Numbered from the stretch's first letter, positions 1 through 9,109 are shown. The stretch: 64,000 nt of DNA from Saprospira grandis DSM 2844 (GCF_000275825.1 NZ_JH719942.1:1428575-1492574); one strand, 5' to 3'. Translations and numbers: made by a program. Notes: generated by a model not told the origin, from the sequence alone.

Positions 1-1
1 G

Positions 2-670
2 ACCCTATTAAAGGTTCCAAAATCTTCAAAATATATAATTGGCGAACCTCGACCAGAGCCAATGTATATAAATGTTATAGAGGCTTTTGACCCTACTAAA
101 GCTTTCCCTAATCCCTATCTAAAAAAAGAAGATCGAGAAGAAGAAGGAATCTATTGGCGGCTGTTTACCAACGAGTCTGTAGACACAGAAGAAGAGCTTT
201 TAGATTTACTTAACTGCTATCAACAGCGGTGGAGAATTGAAACATACTTTAAATATTTAAAATCAGATGGCTTTGATATTGAAAACATATGTTTAAGAGA
301 TGGAGGCGCCATCCGCAAAATGATACTTATGGCAATTAGTGCATCAGACAAGATCCTTAGGCTACGAGAGGCCGGATTAAACCAAGATAATGAGACTTCA
401 GCGCTTACTATTTTTACTAAGAAAGAGGTTGATTTTCTCGAGACTATTTTTGTAGAACATCTAGACGGAGAAAAAAGAAGCCCTTACAATAGTAATCCAT
501 TTAACTCTAAATCAATGGCTTGGGCCTACTGGGTCATAGCCTCGCTCGGAGGCTTTGATGGTATTGTAAAGAAAATAAAACATGCGGCTTCCATTAAAAA
601 AGTAGAGAAAGGACTTGAGCGTTTTTACATTATGTATGACACGGCCAAAATGCTTGGACAGATCACATAA
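2..670 (+). CDS. IS4-type DDE transposase, C-terminal part (cut by window edge)
   Basis: The reading frame is open from base 2, so the N-terminus lies before the window and the ATG at 62 is internal. The peptide contains YQQRWRIETYFKYLK, an exact fit to the Y(2)R(3)E(6)K signature that carries the last acidic residue of the DDE triad in IS4-family transposases. The following helical tail is typical of the family. The enzyme would move its own insertion sequence by DNA cleavage and strand transfer. The right end of the element should lie in 671-697, between the stop codon and the first GC-rich repeat, but I could not identify an inverted repeat with only one end visible. Whether the N-terminal half is intact is unknown. 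Confidence 0.85.
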   Translation, partial: TLLKVPKSSKYIIGEPRPEPMYINVIEAFDPTKAFPNPYLKKEDREEEGIYWRLFTNESVDTEEELLDLLNCYQQRWRIETYFKYLKSDGFDIENICLRDGGAIRKMILMAISASDKILRLREAGLNQDNETSALTIFTKKEVDFLETIFVEHLDGEKRSPYNSNPFNSKSMAWAYWVIASLGGFDGIVKKIKHAASIKKVEKGLERFYIMYDTAKMLGQIT

Positions 671-697
671 AATAAAAGTGGGTAATAGAAAGGCTTT

Positions 698-800
698 GGG
701 GCTCGCAGGTCTGCTCGGCCCTGCGGCGGCTGCGCCGCCTTGGTCTGGCGCTCCGCGCCACCCCGCCGCATCGCTAGGCCTGCGGCCCTTCGGGCCTGCA
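698..800 (+). repeat. GC-rich multi-hairpin repeat, copy 1 (left end missing)
   Basis: Starts at the internal GGGGCTCGC module, so the usual GGGGCC left end is absent. Stems are GCGGCG/CGCCGC, GGCGC/GCGCC and, after the GCTAGGCC right end, GGCCC-TTC-GGGCC. It directly follows the transposase gene. Confidence 0.85.
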
Positions 801-833
801 AAACCGCAAAAGGACCAAGTATGAGCACAAAAA

Positions 834-862
834 AAGGGCAGCAGAACAAACTGCTACCCCTT
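834..862 (-). terminator. Rho-independent terminator of the 885-1334 gene
   Basis: Hairpin AAGGGGTAGCAG / CTGCTGCCCTT read on the minus strand, followed by a run of T, about 22 bp after the stop codon. Confidence 0.75.
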
Positions 863-884
863 ATACATTTCAGACGACAGGAGA

Positions 885-1334
885 TTACTGACGCTTGATA
901 GTTACTTTGCGGTTAAGCTCAGCACCAGACTCATCAGTGATCTGGAACATGTAAGTTCCGTCATCAAGAGTTTCTACATTAAGTGCATTGTAGTTGCTAC
1001 CTTCATTAAGGTCCATCACACGGTGGGCAGCCAACTCATAACCTTCTTCATCGAACATTTTCATGGTTACGTCCTTCTGCTCTTCAGATTTTAGAGAGAA
1101 AACGAAAACATCATTTTCAACGGGATCATCAGAAGCGATCATCTCGATGTTCATTACTTTGGCTACTTTTTCAGCGGCCATAAGGCTAGTGTAGATAGTA
1201 GCTACAACTTCTTTGTCATCACCATTGTCCATAAGTAGAACAACAGCTACCATTTTGTCCTCATTTTGAGGTGCAGCAAATGCGAAGCTATTAAAAGCGA
1301 GCACAAATGCAAGTACAGCGGTTAGGATTCTCAT
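885..1334 (-). CDS. Small secreted protein, function unknown
   Basis: 149 aa with a clear signal peptide (residues 1-20, MRILTAVLAFVLAFNSFAFA). The mature part is acidic. The C-terminal 60 residues (LDDGTYMFQITDESGAELNRKVTI) look like the beta-sandwich Por-secretion or FnIII-like tails of Bacteroidota, in which a G-T-Y-x-x-x-I strand precedes a short final strand. I do not recognise a specific family. The gene has its own promoter-like sequence upstream and a terminator downstream, so it is probably monocistronic. It may be a cell-surface or periplasmic protein; no catalytic motif is visible. Confidence 0.8.
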   Translation of the reverse strand: MRILTAVLAFVLAFNSFAFAAPQNEDKMVAVVLLMDNGDDKEVVATIYTSLMAAEKVAKVMNIEMIASDDPVENDVFVFSLKSEEQKDVTMKMFDEEGYELAAHRVMDLNEGSNYNALNVETLDDGTYMFQITDESGAELNRKVTIKRQ

Positions 1335-1368
1335 AATGCATTAGTTTAAGAATGATAAAAATAGAATT

Positions 1369-1406
1369 CTACATTAAATGTAGGGGGCAAAAGTCAGATT
1401 TCCAAA
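1369..1406 (-). promoter_or_regulatory. Bacteroidota-type promoter with overlapping palindrome
   Basis: On the minus strand TTTG (1406-1403) is followed after 20 nt by TACATTTA (1382-1375), one mismatch from the TAnnTTTG box of Bacteroidota promoters. A 15-bp perfect palindrome, CTACATTAAATGTAG (1369-1383), covers the -7 box and could be an operator. Role inferred from spacing to the gene starting at 1334. Confidence 0.45.
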
Positions 1407-1545
1407 TATTTAGGTCACCTTAACCCATAATTAATTTCTATTCATCTATCAATAACGGCATTTAGCCTAAAATATTGGCCTTTCTGACGTAATTCTACTT
1501 AAAAGAATGCAAATCAGGCTATTTATCTATATAAAGTTTTGAATT

Positions 1546-3132
1546 TTAACCTTCTGATGAATCGCTAGGCAAATTGCGCAGGGCAAAGTTTCGTCCATTT
1601 TCGTACATAAATTTGCGTATAATTTCTTCTGGACTGAGGTCAAACATCAGGGCCTCTACTTCTTCTTTAGTAAAGAGATCAAAGATAGCTTCTGGTTCTT
1701 GCAAAAAGGCATAAAGGTCTTGGGCCAAAAGGGGCATATCGGCGGAGCTAGCATAGCATTCAAAGGGGGCAATCATGCCGTCAAAGTCAGAGCCTAGGGC
1801 CAATATATCCCAGGCCGAGGGTTCGTTTACGGCCTTTACGGTAGCAAAAACATTGGCCATAATGACCTGTACATAGAGTTTTCTTCTTTGGGCAGAGCCT
1901 TCTACGGTTTCTTCTACGGCCTTTTTGGCCTTATTGCCCATCAGGCGGTATTTATCGAGCATGATGCCTACAATACCCTTAGACTGATGAATTTGGCGAA
2001 TATCCTCATCCGCTAGGCTGATGGTCCAGCGATTGAGGTAGGCATGTTTATTTTTGGCCTTATTGTCTTTGCGCTTAAAGGCCTTATCATGAATAGAGCA
2101 GCCAGCTACAGTAGAATGCGAGCTAATGATGCCTACGGTATCTCCTTGGCTGCGGAGTTCTTCTAGATAGCTATAATACCAAAGGCGGGCATCTAGGCTC
2201 ATATGTTTTACATCGACTAAAATGCGGCGACCATTTTCTTGGTCTAGCATTTTCTTGATCACTTTTTTGCCCAAGGGGGTCAGCCCATCTCCTACTCCTT
2301 TTTTGCCTCCAAAAACAAAGGTTTGTAGTCCGCTAAAGGTTTTGGCATGCCCCGAAAGGCCATTCCAGAAAAAGTGATTGATGTTCATACTCAGAATAGG
2401 CTGCTCCAAATAATCTTCCTGTCCTTCTGTTAAGGGCAAAACCCCTTTCATGCGGTCTACATTCTTTAAGTAGAACTGGGCATACTCTTCTGTTTGAGAA
2501 ATGTCATTTTCTTCTAAGGAAAGACCCAAACTATGCCCCCCTTCTATATTTAATACAATGGCCAATTTATGTTCATCGGCCAAGAGTTCTTGCAGATGCT
2601 CCCGGCTTTTGGCCACCTCATATTGCTTGGGTATGGCGTGCATATAGTAATTTTGGCCCTCTGCTTCTAGCACATACTCAATATTGGCCCGCAAATCTTC
2701 ATAGTAGTTAATCTGGGCCTTACGGCAAGGCATATCCTCTATCTCTACTCCTGAGACACAGGCCATGGTCCCCTTGCCCTTTTTCTTTTCATTCAACAAA
2801 CGCACATGCATCATTCCCTTCTCTAAAGGCGTAAGCGATAAAAAGCCTAGACCCACATTTCCCTGCATCAAGCCCTCAAAATGGCATTGGGAATAGCGCG
2901 GAACCTCCTTAGAGCTACTCACAAATAATTTAGATAATTTGCCCTCACAATTATGATTGATCGGCTCCCAAATACTATAACTGCAAACATCCAGAGAGTT
3001 GAACGGCTTGAGCGCAGAATGTAAGTGCACATCCGTATAAGGAAAATCTAAAAGGCTAAAAGATGCCGCCTTTTGCGCCGATAAAGAAAGCCCTAGCAGT
3101 AAAAAAAGGGGGAGAAAAAAGACTTTTTTCAT
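1546..3132 (-). CDS. Secreted membrane-dipeptidase-like hydrolase (peptidase M19 family)
   Basis: 528 aa with a signal peptide (1-19, ending LSLSAQ). Several M19 (renal dipeptidase) landmarks are present in order: YTDVHLHS near residue 36 at the position of the metal-binding HxD (here HxH), IEGGHSLG near 200, VDVKHMS and ISSHS in the middle, and LGSDFDG towards the end, followed by NGRNF. Known members hydrolyse dipeptides with a binuclear zinc site. The HxH instead of HxD resembles the wider amidohydrolase fold, and the protein is longer than typical M19 enzymes (about 350-400 aa), so the substrate is uncertain. It would act in the periplasm or outside. It stands alone. Confidence 0.8.
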   Translation of the reverse strand: MKKVFFLPLFLLLGLSLSAQKAASFSLLDFPYTDVHLHSALKPFNSLDVCSYSIWEPINHNCEGKLSKLFVSSSKEVPRYSQCHFEGLMQGNVGLGFLSLTPLEKGMMHVRLLNEKKKGKGTMACVSGVEIEDMPCRKAQINYYEDLRANIEYVLEAEGQNYYMHAIPKQYEVAKSREHLQELLADEHKLAIVLNIEGGHSLGLSLEENDISQTEEYAQFYLKNVDRMKGVLPLTEGQEDYLEQPILSMNINHFFWNGLSGHAKTFSGLQTFVFGGKKGVGDGLTPLGKKVIKKMLDQENGRRILVDVKHMSLDARLWYYSYLEELRSQGDTVGIISSHSTVAGCSIHDKAFKRKDNKAKNKHAYLNRWTISLADEDIRQIHQSKGIVGIMLDKYRLMGNKAKKAVEETVEGSAQRRKLYVQVIMANVFATVKAVNEPSAWDILALGSDFDGMIAPFECYASSADMPLLAQDLYAFLQEPEAIFDLFTKEEVEALMFDLSPEEIIRKFMYENGRNFALRNLPSDSSEG

Positions 3133-3289
3133 TTTTTGATTGTACGTTTATTTAATTTATAAAATTGTATAAAAAAATAGTAGTGCTTTTGGCGCTACTA
3201 GTTGTTTCTAATATAGGCATTTTTATTGGGTAATCAACTAATTGTCAAAATTTTGTTATCGTATACAGCTCTATTTTGCGCACTACAAA

Positions 3290-3433
3290 GGGCCGAAGGC
3301 CCGCGGCTGAGGGATAGATAGCAGTGGCCCGAAGGGCCAGACCCAGCTTTTTGAGCAAAGCGAAAAAAGCGCAGGGCCGAGCGAGTAGCGAGCTGCGACA
3401 TAGCCCGACCCGCCCGAAGGGCGGGGCAGCCCC
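3290..3433 (-). repeat. GC-rich multi-hairpin repeat, copy 2 (GGCTG/CAGCC type)
   Basis: Ends GGGGCTGCCCC and CCCTCAGCC (element orientation). Inner stems: CCCGCCC/GGGCGGG, an A/T-rich arm GCTTTTT/AAAAAGC around a TCGCTTTGC core, GGCCC/GGGCC, and an outer GGGCC/GGCCC arm. Confidence 0.85.
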
Positions 3434-3631
3434 AAATAAAAATAAGGAATAAGCAGGTTTTATCGAACCTATCGCCCCCTCTTTTCGTCTATATTAAAAG
3501 ACTTTGTACGATCGTTTAATTTACTAAAGAAAACTTAACTTTTGGTAAGATATTTGGTCTAAATAAAGACCAGATTGGCCCCTTATTGGGCCTTATTTTT
3601 TAGCTGACAAGTAGTTTTACGCCCTAATTTT
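3434..3631. other. AT-rich leader of the HD gene with a terminator-like hairpin
   Basis: No gene seen. Contains a small hairpin GGTCT/AGACC (3556-3571) and GGCCC-CTTATT-GGGCC (3577-3592) followed by TTATTTTTT. The second could be an intrinsic terminator or attenuator about 30 bp before the HD-domain gene. The gap 3133-3289 before it is plain AT-rich DNA. Confidence 0.35.
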
Positions 3632-4258
3632 ATGTTCAACCTCAACTATCAAGCGCCCAGGCCTATTCATGTTCCGCTAACGGTTAACCGGCAGCGGGCG
3701 GTTTTGGAGCATTATATTCAACCCGAAACCAAGCTAGAGCAGATTCTCTTAATGGATCCGGCTTGGCTGCGTGGTGCCTTTTGGGGTAAGCCTCGACCTG
3801 GCCATCCCGAGGGGCAAATTCTTTTTCATATCCAAGATATTTTGGCCAATATCAATGCCGTGAATTTTTCGGCAGATGTGCGCCAAGATCTTCGTTTGGT
3901 TGCTATTATTCACGATACTTTTAAGTATTTGGAGGAAAACCAGCGCCCCAGAAGAGATTGGTCTAAGCATCATGCGGCAATTGCTAAGCGCTTTGCCAAA
4001 AATTACTTGAGCGATGAGCGGCTTTTACAATTGATTGCGCTGCATGATGAAGCCTATTATGCCTGGAGATTTTGGCAAAAAGGCCGAGAAGATGAAGCCG
4101 AGAATAAACTGGCCCAAACCTTTAAGCAGCTTGGAGCAGAAAATAAACAGCTCTTCTACAACTTCTTTAAATGTGATACTTGGACAGGCAATAAGACGCA
4201 ACAACCCATTGCTTGGTTCGAAAATAAAGTGAAGGATATTGATACTTTTCAGTTCTAA
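3632..4258 (+). CDS. HD-domain (putative phosphohydrolase) protein
   Basis: 208 aa. The pattern GHPEG (58), FHIQD (66), IIHDTFK (His94-Asp95), KHH (113) and LHDE (138) is a good match to the metal-binding residues of the HD superfamily, whose members hydrolyse phosphate esters of nucleotides. The spacing is closest to small stand-alone HD proteins. The substrate cannot be told. The ATG at 3632 is the first start after the hairpin leader. Its stop codon overlaps the stop of the convergent acyltransferase gene by 4 bp, so there is no room for separate terminators. Confidence 0.75.
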   Translation: MFNLNYQAPRPIHVPLTVNRQRAVLEHYIQPETKLEQILLMDPAWLRGAFWGKPRPGHPEGQILFHIQDILANINAVNFSADVRQDLRLVAIIHDTFKYLEENQRPRRDWSKHHAAIAKRFAKNYLSDERLLQLIALHDEAYYAWRFWQKGREDEAENKLAQTFKQLGAENKQLFYNFFKCDTWTGNKTQQPIAWFENKVKDIDTFQF

Positions 4259-5541
4259 AGATCAAAATCTTGACGCAAGGCCTGCAATAGCGATTTTCCC
4301 CGCTCTTGCAGGCTTTCTTTTTGGCTAGCGCCCAATTTCATCCAGCGCAATTTGGCCAAAAATAAAAGGGCCACATCTCGCATCCGAACATAAAATAGGC
4401 TTAAGCAAAGGACCAATACAGGCAAAAGCAAACCTAGGCCACCAAAGTAAATCAAGCCCAAAACACTCCAAATTAAGCTGTAGGGCAGCCAACAAACTAA
4501 GGCTAAGGCGATGGCCATAGGGCCCCAAAAATGCTGACTTTTGGGCGAGCGAATAAAGTGCGCCCTCAGGGCCCGAATAGCCGTAAATAAGGGCCAAGAA
4601 AGTAGCCCGCCCGCCAAATAGAGCGGTAAAAACAATATAAATAAAACGGGGGGAATTGGATTTTTCTGAAAAATGGCCAAGGGCAATTTATGCTCGGCCA
4701 AAGCGCCAAAATAAGCTCGACAAGCGGCCAAATGCTGCGCTTTTTTCTCTTTCTCCAAAGCATTCAGTTGCTCGGTTAAGCGCTGATCTTCGGCCAAAGC
4801 GCCCGCATCGGCCTGTAGGAAGCCGCTGGCTTGGCCCTGGCCCTGACGGGCAAAACTGTAGAGGTATTCGGCCAGTTCTTCATCCTCTTCTCGCTCTATC
4901 CAAATGACTTCTTTGGCCAAAGCCTCTCGCATGGCATAGGTCAATAATTTGGCCCCTCTTTGCGGGTCTTTTTGGTAATCTGCTTCAAAATCTCGGACCG
5001 AAAAGCGCTCGCCAATGCTAATTTTGACCTCGGCCCGCCAGTTTTTATGATGGCTAAAATTGACCCCAATGGGCAAAACTTGTACTTCTTGGCCCGCTGG
5101 TAGTTGGGCCAAAGTAGAAAGTGCCAAACGTGCCGTGCCCGTCCGAAAATGCCGCAAGCGCTTTTCCATCACGCAATTTCCCTCTGGCGCAATGAGCAGC
5201 GCCAAACCCTCTTTTAAATAAGCCTGAGATTGCTGTATGGTCGAGGCATTTTGATCCAACTTCCGCAGCCCTTCCTCGGCCCGCATGATGGGCAAAATGT
5301 GAATTTGCCGATAAAACCAACGGGCCCAAGGATTAGTAAAAACCGAAGCCCTGGCCCAATAATAAATAGAGCGGGGCAGAAATGCCCCCAAAATGAGCAT
5401 TTCCGTAAATGCGGTCGAATGATTGACAATAATCAATAAAGGCCCATTTTTGGGCAAGCTCTGCTTTTGTCGCCAATACATCCGGCGAAAAAAACCAAAG
5501 AGCAATAATCGAACAAACTGGCGCAATACGGTATAAATCAT
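4255..5541 (-). CDS. PlsC-like 1-acylglycerol-phosphate acyltransferase family membrane protein
   Basis: 428 aa. The N-terminal 220 residues are an acyltransferase domain: VNHSTAFTEMLI (residues 39-50) at the catalytic histidine and IAPEGNC near 117-123 for substrate binding. The usual H(x4-5)D acid is Glu47 here. The C-terminal half carries long hydrophobic stretches (about residues 295-390) that should form three or four membrane helices, an extension seen in many Bacteroidota homologues. Family enzymes acylate lysophosphatidate or other glycerolipid acceptors in the inner membrane. The acceptor is unknown. Confidence 0.8.
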   Translation of the reverse strand: MIYTVLRQFVRLLLFGFFRRMYWRQKQSLPKNGPLLIIVNHSTAFTEMLILGAFLPRSIYYWARASVFTNPWARWFYRQIHILPIMRAEEGLRKLDQNASTIQQSQAYLKEGLALLIAPEGNCVMEKRLRHFRTGTARLALSTLAQLPAGQEVQVLPIGVNFSHHKNWRAEVKISIGERFSVRDFEADYQKDPQRGAKLLTYAMREALAKEVIWIEREEDEELAEYLYSFARQGQGQASGFLQADAGALAEDQRLTEQLNALEKEKKAQHLAACRAYFGALAEHKLPLAIFQKNPIPPVLFILFLPLYLAGGLLSWPLFTAIRALRAHFIRSPKSQHFWGPMAIALALVCWLPYSLIWSVLGLIYFGGLGLLLPVLVLCLSLFYVRMRDVALLFLAKLRWMKLGASQKESLQERGKSLLQALRQDFDL

Positions 5542-5630
5542 AAACTAGATATTGGAGGGCAAAACTAGCAGTTTTTAAGCTAAAAGCGGTATTTTCAAGC
5601 CAAACTCCAAGCCTCATCTTAGATTTGCCT

Positions 5631-6656
5631 ATGCTACTCTCTGCCAAAAAAATCCGCATCAATCAATTGCTATCCCTAGCCATTGTACTTATTATTAGCG
5701 CGACCTTTCATCTATTTACCTTTGTTAGTGCCGTTACTCCCGAGATCTTAATTATACTCATACTGACCAACTTTGTCGTCAGCTATAATATATATAGCAT
5801 TCTGACCAAAAAATACCGAGAGCGGAAAAAGCTAGAAAACACGCCTTTTCCCGAAAAATGGCGGGAGATTTTAGAGGAATATGTGGCCTTTTATCGTGCG
5901 CTTTCTGAAGTAGATAAGCGACGCTTTGAAACCGAAATCCAAATCTTTTTGCATGAAACCCGAATAACGGGCGTCAAAACAGAGGTAGATGACCTCACTT
6001 TGGTCCTTGCTGCCGCCAGCGCCGAAATTCCCGTTTTTAGCTTTCCCGATTGGGAGTATGAAAACCTGGGCGAAATCCTTATTTATCCAGCTGCTTTTGA
6101 TAAAAATTTTCGCACCCAGGGCCATGGCCGCTCTGTTTGGGGCATGGTGGGCACGGGCGTTATGGAGGGCATGATGATTCTCTCTAAACCGGCCCTAATT
6201 TCTGGCTTTCAAAATTCTGGCGATAAGCTCAATGTGGGCATTCATGAGTTTGCTCATTTGCTAGATGCCGCCGATGGCAACTACGATGGGGTGCCCGAGG
6301 TCTTTTTGCAAAACCAATATTTGGAGCCTTGGCTAGAGGTCATGCACAAAGAAATTGAGAACATCAAGGCGGGCAAATCGAATATGAATCCTTATGGGGC
6401 CACCAATAAGGTAGAATTTTTTGCCGTGGCCAGCGAATATTTCTTTGAGCGGCCCGAAGTTATGCAAAAAAGAGAGCCCGAGCTTTACGAGCTGATGCAA
6501 AAGATTTTCCAACAAGATACCAAACAGCATTTTCGCCTAGCGGCCCAAGCCATGATGGGCTATAATGGGCGCAAACTGGGCCGCAACAGCCCTTGTCCCT
6601 GCGGCAGTGGCAAAAAGTACAAGCAATGCTGCCTTAAAAATGCTCGTCAGTATTAA
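5631..6656 (+). CDS. MtfA-like M90 zinc metallopeptidase with N-terminal membrane helices and C-terminal SEC-C motif
   Basis: 341 aa from the ATG at 5631 (a TTG six bases upstream is in frame but less likely). Two hydrophobic segments occupy residues 12-33 and 37-57. The peptidase core includes IHEFAHLLDAADG with His205, Glu206 and His209, the HExxH-like HEFAH motif of the M90 family (E. coli MtfA), followed by VEFFAVASEYFFE for the third ligand. The last 22 residues, NSPCPCGSGKKYKQCC, form a SEC-C zinc motif as in SecA tails. MtfA in E. coli controls glucose uptake through Mlc, but Mlc is not expected here, so the target is open. The membrane anchor plus SEC-C suggests a cytosolic face near ribosomes or the translocon (inference). 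Confidence 0.85.
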   Translation: MLLSAKKIRINQLLSLAIVLIISATFHLFTFVSAVTPEILIILILTNFVVSYNIYSILTKKYRERKKLENTPFPEKWREILEEYVAFYRALSEVDKRRFETEIQIFLHETRITGVKTEVDDLTLVLAAASAEIPVFSFPDWEYENLGEILIYPAAFDKNFRTQGHGRSVWGMVGTGVMEGMMILSKPALISGFQNSGDKLNVGIHEFAHLLDAADGNYDGVPEVFLQNQYLEPWLEVMHKEIENIKAGKSNMNPYGATNKVEFFAVASEYFFERPEVMQKREPELYELMQKIFQQDTKQHFRLAAQAMMGYNGRKLGRNSPCPCGSGKKYKQCCLKNARQY

Positions 6657-6751
6657 GAGCGTTTGGGGCTTTAAGCTTCTGAAGGATAAAATTAAAAAAG
6701 CTGCCCGCTCTTTTTTACCTTTGCGTTTGGCCCATTGGCCAGGCGTTTATT

Positions 6752-6889
6752 GGCCTAGCGCTGTGTAGGGGTGCCCCGCAGGGGCAGACCGAGCTGGCGA
6801 AGCCAGCGAAGGGCCGAGCGAGCAGCGAGCCCCGCAACATAGCGGCGGCCAAGGGAGGCCAAAGGCCGCCCTGGCCGCAGGCCCCAAAA
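6752..6889 (-). repeat. GC-rich multi-hairpin repeat, copy 3 (GGCCT/AGGCC type)
   Basis: Ends GGGGCCTGCGGC and CGCTAGGCC. Inner stems GCTGGC/GCCAGC and TGCCCC/GGGGCA. The left arm is a long imperfect GGCC-rich hairpin. Confidence 0.85.
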
Positions 6890-6911
6890 CCAGCATAAAA
6901 TAATAATAGAA

Positions 6912-7319
6912 ATGGAACAGCAAACGATAAAACAGCGGCAAGTAGCTGCAATGATTCAAAGAGAATTTTCTGTGGTCCTCCAAAATGAAGGCCGCCTCAT
7001 TTATGGCGATGCTTTGGTGACCGTTACCCGGGTGCGCATGAGCTCTGATATGGGCATTGCTTATGTTTATCTCAGCGTATATAATAGTGTATACAAGCAG
7101 GAAGTCATTAAGGAAATGTGGGAACATTTGGTGCGTTTGCGGACCGAATTGGGCAAGCGCATTCGCAAGCAGGTGCGCCGCATTCCTCGCCTCAAGTTTT
7201 TTATTGATGACACCTTGGACCAGGTGGAAGAGATCGATAAGCTCTTTCAGCAAATCAATGGAAAACAAAATACGATGCGTTCGATGAAAGAGGCGCAGCA
7301 GGACCGTGAAGAGGACTAA
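6912..7319 (+). CDS. rbfA: Ribosome-binding factor A
   Basis: 135 aa. RbfA is a single KH-like domain protein that binds the 30S precursor and helps mature the 5' end of 16S rRNA, especially in the cold. The family pattern is present along the whole length: an N-terminal RQVAAMIQREF helix, the strand VTVTRVRMSSDMGIAYVYLSV, and the RIRKQVRRIPRLKFFIDDTLD end that most RbfA proteins share. Length is normal. It begins 23 bp after repeat copy 3 and heads a tight three-gene unit with the permease (12 bp gap) and the SET protein. Confidence 0.93.
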   Translation: MEQQTIKQRQVAAMIQREFSVVLQNEGRLIYGDALVTVTRVRMSSDMGIAYVYLSVYNSVYKQEVIKEMWEHLVRLRTELGKRIRKQVRRIPRLKFFIDDTLDQVEEIDKLFQQINGKQNTMRSMKEAQQDREED

Positions 7320-7331
7320 ATTCCCCAACTT

Positions 7332-8582
7332 ATGCGTTTAGCCTTTTGGATTGCCCTGCGCTATATTTTTTCTAAGAAATCGACCAATGCCATTCATTTG
7401 ATCTCTGCCATCTCGGTTTTCGGGATTGGCCTGGGGAGTATGGCCCTATTGGTCATTATGTCGGTCTTTAATGGCTTTGAAGAATTGCTCCAAAGCCTGA
7501 TGAATAGCTTCAAACCGGAGCTGTTGGTCTCGCCTATAGCGGGCAAAGTTTTTTCTCCAGAAGAAGAGCAAATTTTGCGTTTGCAAGATCATCCCGATAT
7601 TTTGGCCCTTAGCCAAACCTTAGAAGAAATTGCCCTTTTTGAGTATGAGGGCCGGCAAAATTTGGGCAGTCTAAAGGGGGTGGACCCTAGTTTTTGGCAG
7701 GTCTTGAGCTTGGATACCTGCATTGAGCGGGGCAAGCGGCCTTTGCCCAAAGACTTTGCCGATGATAGCCAGCCAGTGGGCTTGCTCGGCGCTACTTTGG
7801 AGCATACCTTAGGGGTTCGGGCCCTGCGCGATCGGCCTGTAAAGATTTTTATGCCCAAAAGAGAGCTCAAAAAGTATACAGCCACAACGGGAGAGCCCTT
7901 TCGCAAGCGGAACTTTTATCCGGGGGCCATTTATGCAGTTCGGCAAATTGACTATGACAATATGGCCATTTTGCCCCTGGCTTTTGTCCAAGATGTATTG
8001 GCTTATAAGGCGGGCGAAATTTCGGCTCTAGAGCTGCGCTTGCGGCCTGGCGCCAATGAGCAGAGCGTTCAAGCTGCCGTTCAGGAGATTATGGGCCCAA
8101 AATTTAAGGTCCAAAACCGCTACCAACAAGACGAGGCCTTTTATAAAATCACCAATATGGAAAAATGGGTGGGCTTTCTGATTTTTGCCTTCACCCTCCT
8201 TTTGGTCGCCTTCAATATGGTGGGCGCGCTTTGGATGCTGGTCCTAGAAAAAAAGGCCGATATTGCCCATTTGCAGGCCATGGGCGCCCAAAAATCGCTT
8301 TTGCGCAATATCTTTTTGGCCGAGGGCTTTTTGCTTTCTGCCTTTGGCCTTGTTGGCGGCTGCCTGATGGCCATTTTGCTTTGTGTTTTGCAGCAAGAGT
8401 TTGGCTTGGTGGCTCTAGAAGGGGCCGGCAGCAACTTTGTGGTCCAATCTTACCCTGTGAGCATGCGCCTAAGCGACTTCCTGATTGTCATTATTACCGT
8501 TTTAATTATAGGAACTGGGGCCGCTTATTTGCCCGCTTTGCGAGCAAGCCGTATTAGTTCTGGACCAAATCAAGCCGATTAA
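7332..8582 (+). CDS. LolC/LolE-type (FtsX-like) ABC transporter permease
   Basis: 416 aa. The N-terminus IALRYIFSKKSTNAIHLISAISVFGIGLGSMA and the VMSVFNGFE segment are hallmarks of lipoprotein-release permeases. One membrane helix lies near residue 30 and three near the C-terminus (about 275-300, 330-355, 380-405), with a large periplasmic domain between them. With a LolD-type ATPase such proteins extract lipoproteins from the inner membrane. No ATPase gene lies in the window. A second, longer relative lies at 43387-45048. In many Bacteroidota this gene follows rbfA, as here. Confidence 0.88.
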   Translation: MRLAFWIALRYIFSKKSTNAIHLISAISVFGIGLGSMALLVIMSVFNGFEELLQSLMNSFKPELLVSPIAGKVFSPEEEQILRLQDHPDILALSQTLEEIALFEYEGRQNLGSLKGVDPSFWQVLSLDTCIERGKRPLPKDFADDSQPVGLLGATLEHTLGVRALRDRPVKIFMPKRELKKYTATTGEPFRKRNFYPGAIYAVRQIDYDNMAILPLAFVQDVLAYKAGEISALELRLRPGANEQSVQAAVQEIMGPKFKVQNRYQQDEAFYKITNMEKWVGFLIFAFTLLLVAFNMVGALWMLVLEKKADIAHLQAMGAQKSLLRNIFLAEGFLLSAFGLVGGCLMAILLCVLQQEFGLVALEGAGSNFVVQSYPVSMRLSDFLIVIITVLIIGTGAAYLPALRASRISSGPNQAD

Positions 8583-8583
8583 G

Positions 8584-8970
8584 ATGCAACGATTAGACTT
8601 TATCTATTTTAAGGATAGCCCCAAGGGGGGCCGAGGCGTTTTTACCGCCGATTATATTCCCAAAGATACCCTCATCGAGATCTGCCCCGTCCTGGTCCTC
8701 TCCAATGACGACCGAGAAAAGATTCATCAGACCTTTTTGCACGATTACTATTTTTTGTGGGACAAAGAAGGCAAACAGGCCGCTATTTCCCTGGGTTACG
8801 GCTCTTTGTACAACCATTCCTATCAGCCCAACGCCTATTATCAGATGAATAAAGATGGCCAATCTATTGATGTTTATGCGGGCGAGGATATTGAGCCCGG
8901 TCAAGAGATTTGCTTCAATTATAATGGCCAACGCTTTGATGATAGCCCGCTTTGGTTCGAGGCAAAGTAA
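8584..8970 (+). CDS. SET-domain protein (putative protein-lysine methyltransferase)
   Basis: 128 aa, essentially only a SET domain: KGGRGVFTADYIPKDTLIE at the start, LYNHSYQPNA (the NHS motif that shapes the AdoMet pocket) near residues 78-87, and DIEPGQEICFNYNG at the end. SET enzymes transfer methyl groups from S-adenosylmethionine to lysine side chains; bacterial examples act on ribosomal or other proteins. The start lies one base after the permease stop, so translation is probably coupled. Location next to rbfA hints at a ribosome-related substrate, which is only a guess. Confidence 0.85.
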   Translation: MQRLDFIYFKDSPKGGRGVFTADYIPKDTLIEICPVLVLSNDDREKIHQTFLHDYYFLWDKEGKQAAISLGYGSLYNHSYQPNAYYQMNKDGQSIDVYAGEDIEPGQEICFNYNGQRFDDSPLWFEAK

Positions 8971-8984
8971 TAGATTAAAGATTT

Positions 8985-9100
8985 GGGGCCTCAGCAGCTA
9001 AAGCTGCTGCGCTATGTTGCACAGCTCGCTACTCGCTCGGCCCTGCAGCCCTTTGGGCTTTGGTCTGCGGCTGCGCCGCACTGCTCCACAGCGCTAGGCC
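8985..9100 (+). repeat. GC-rich multi-hairpin repeat, copy 4 (GGCCT/AGGCC type)
   Basis: Clean example: left arm CAGCAGC-TAAA-GCTGCTG, then AGCCC/GGGCT, then GCGGC/GCCGC, right end GCGCTAGGCC. Begins 15 bp after the SET gene. Confidence 0.87.
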
Positions 9101-9109
9101 AACAAAAAA

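Noticed and set aside
2..670. The IS4 transposase as the agent that spreads the GC-rich repeats
   Set aside because: The repeats lack shared terminal inverted repeats or target duplications that I can see, and the repeat next to the transposase is a 5'-truncated copy.
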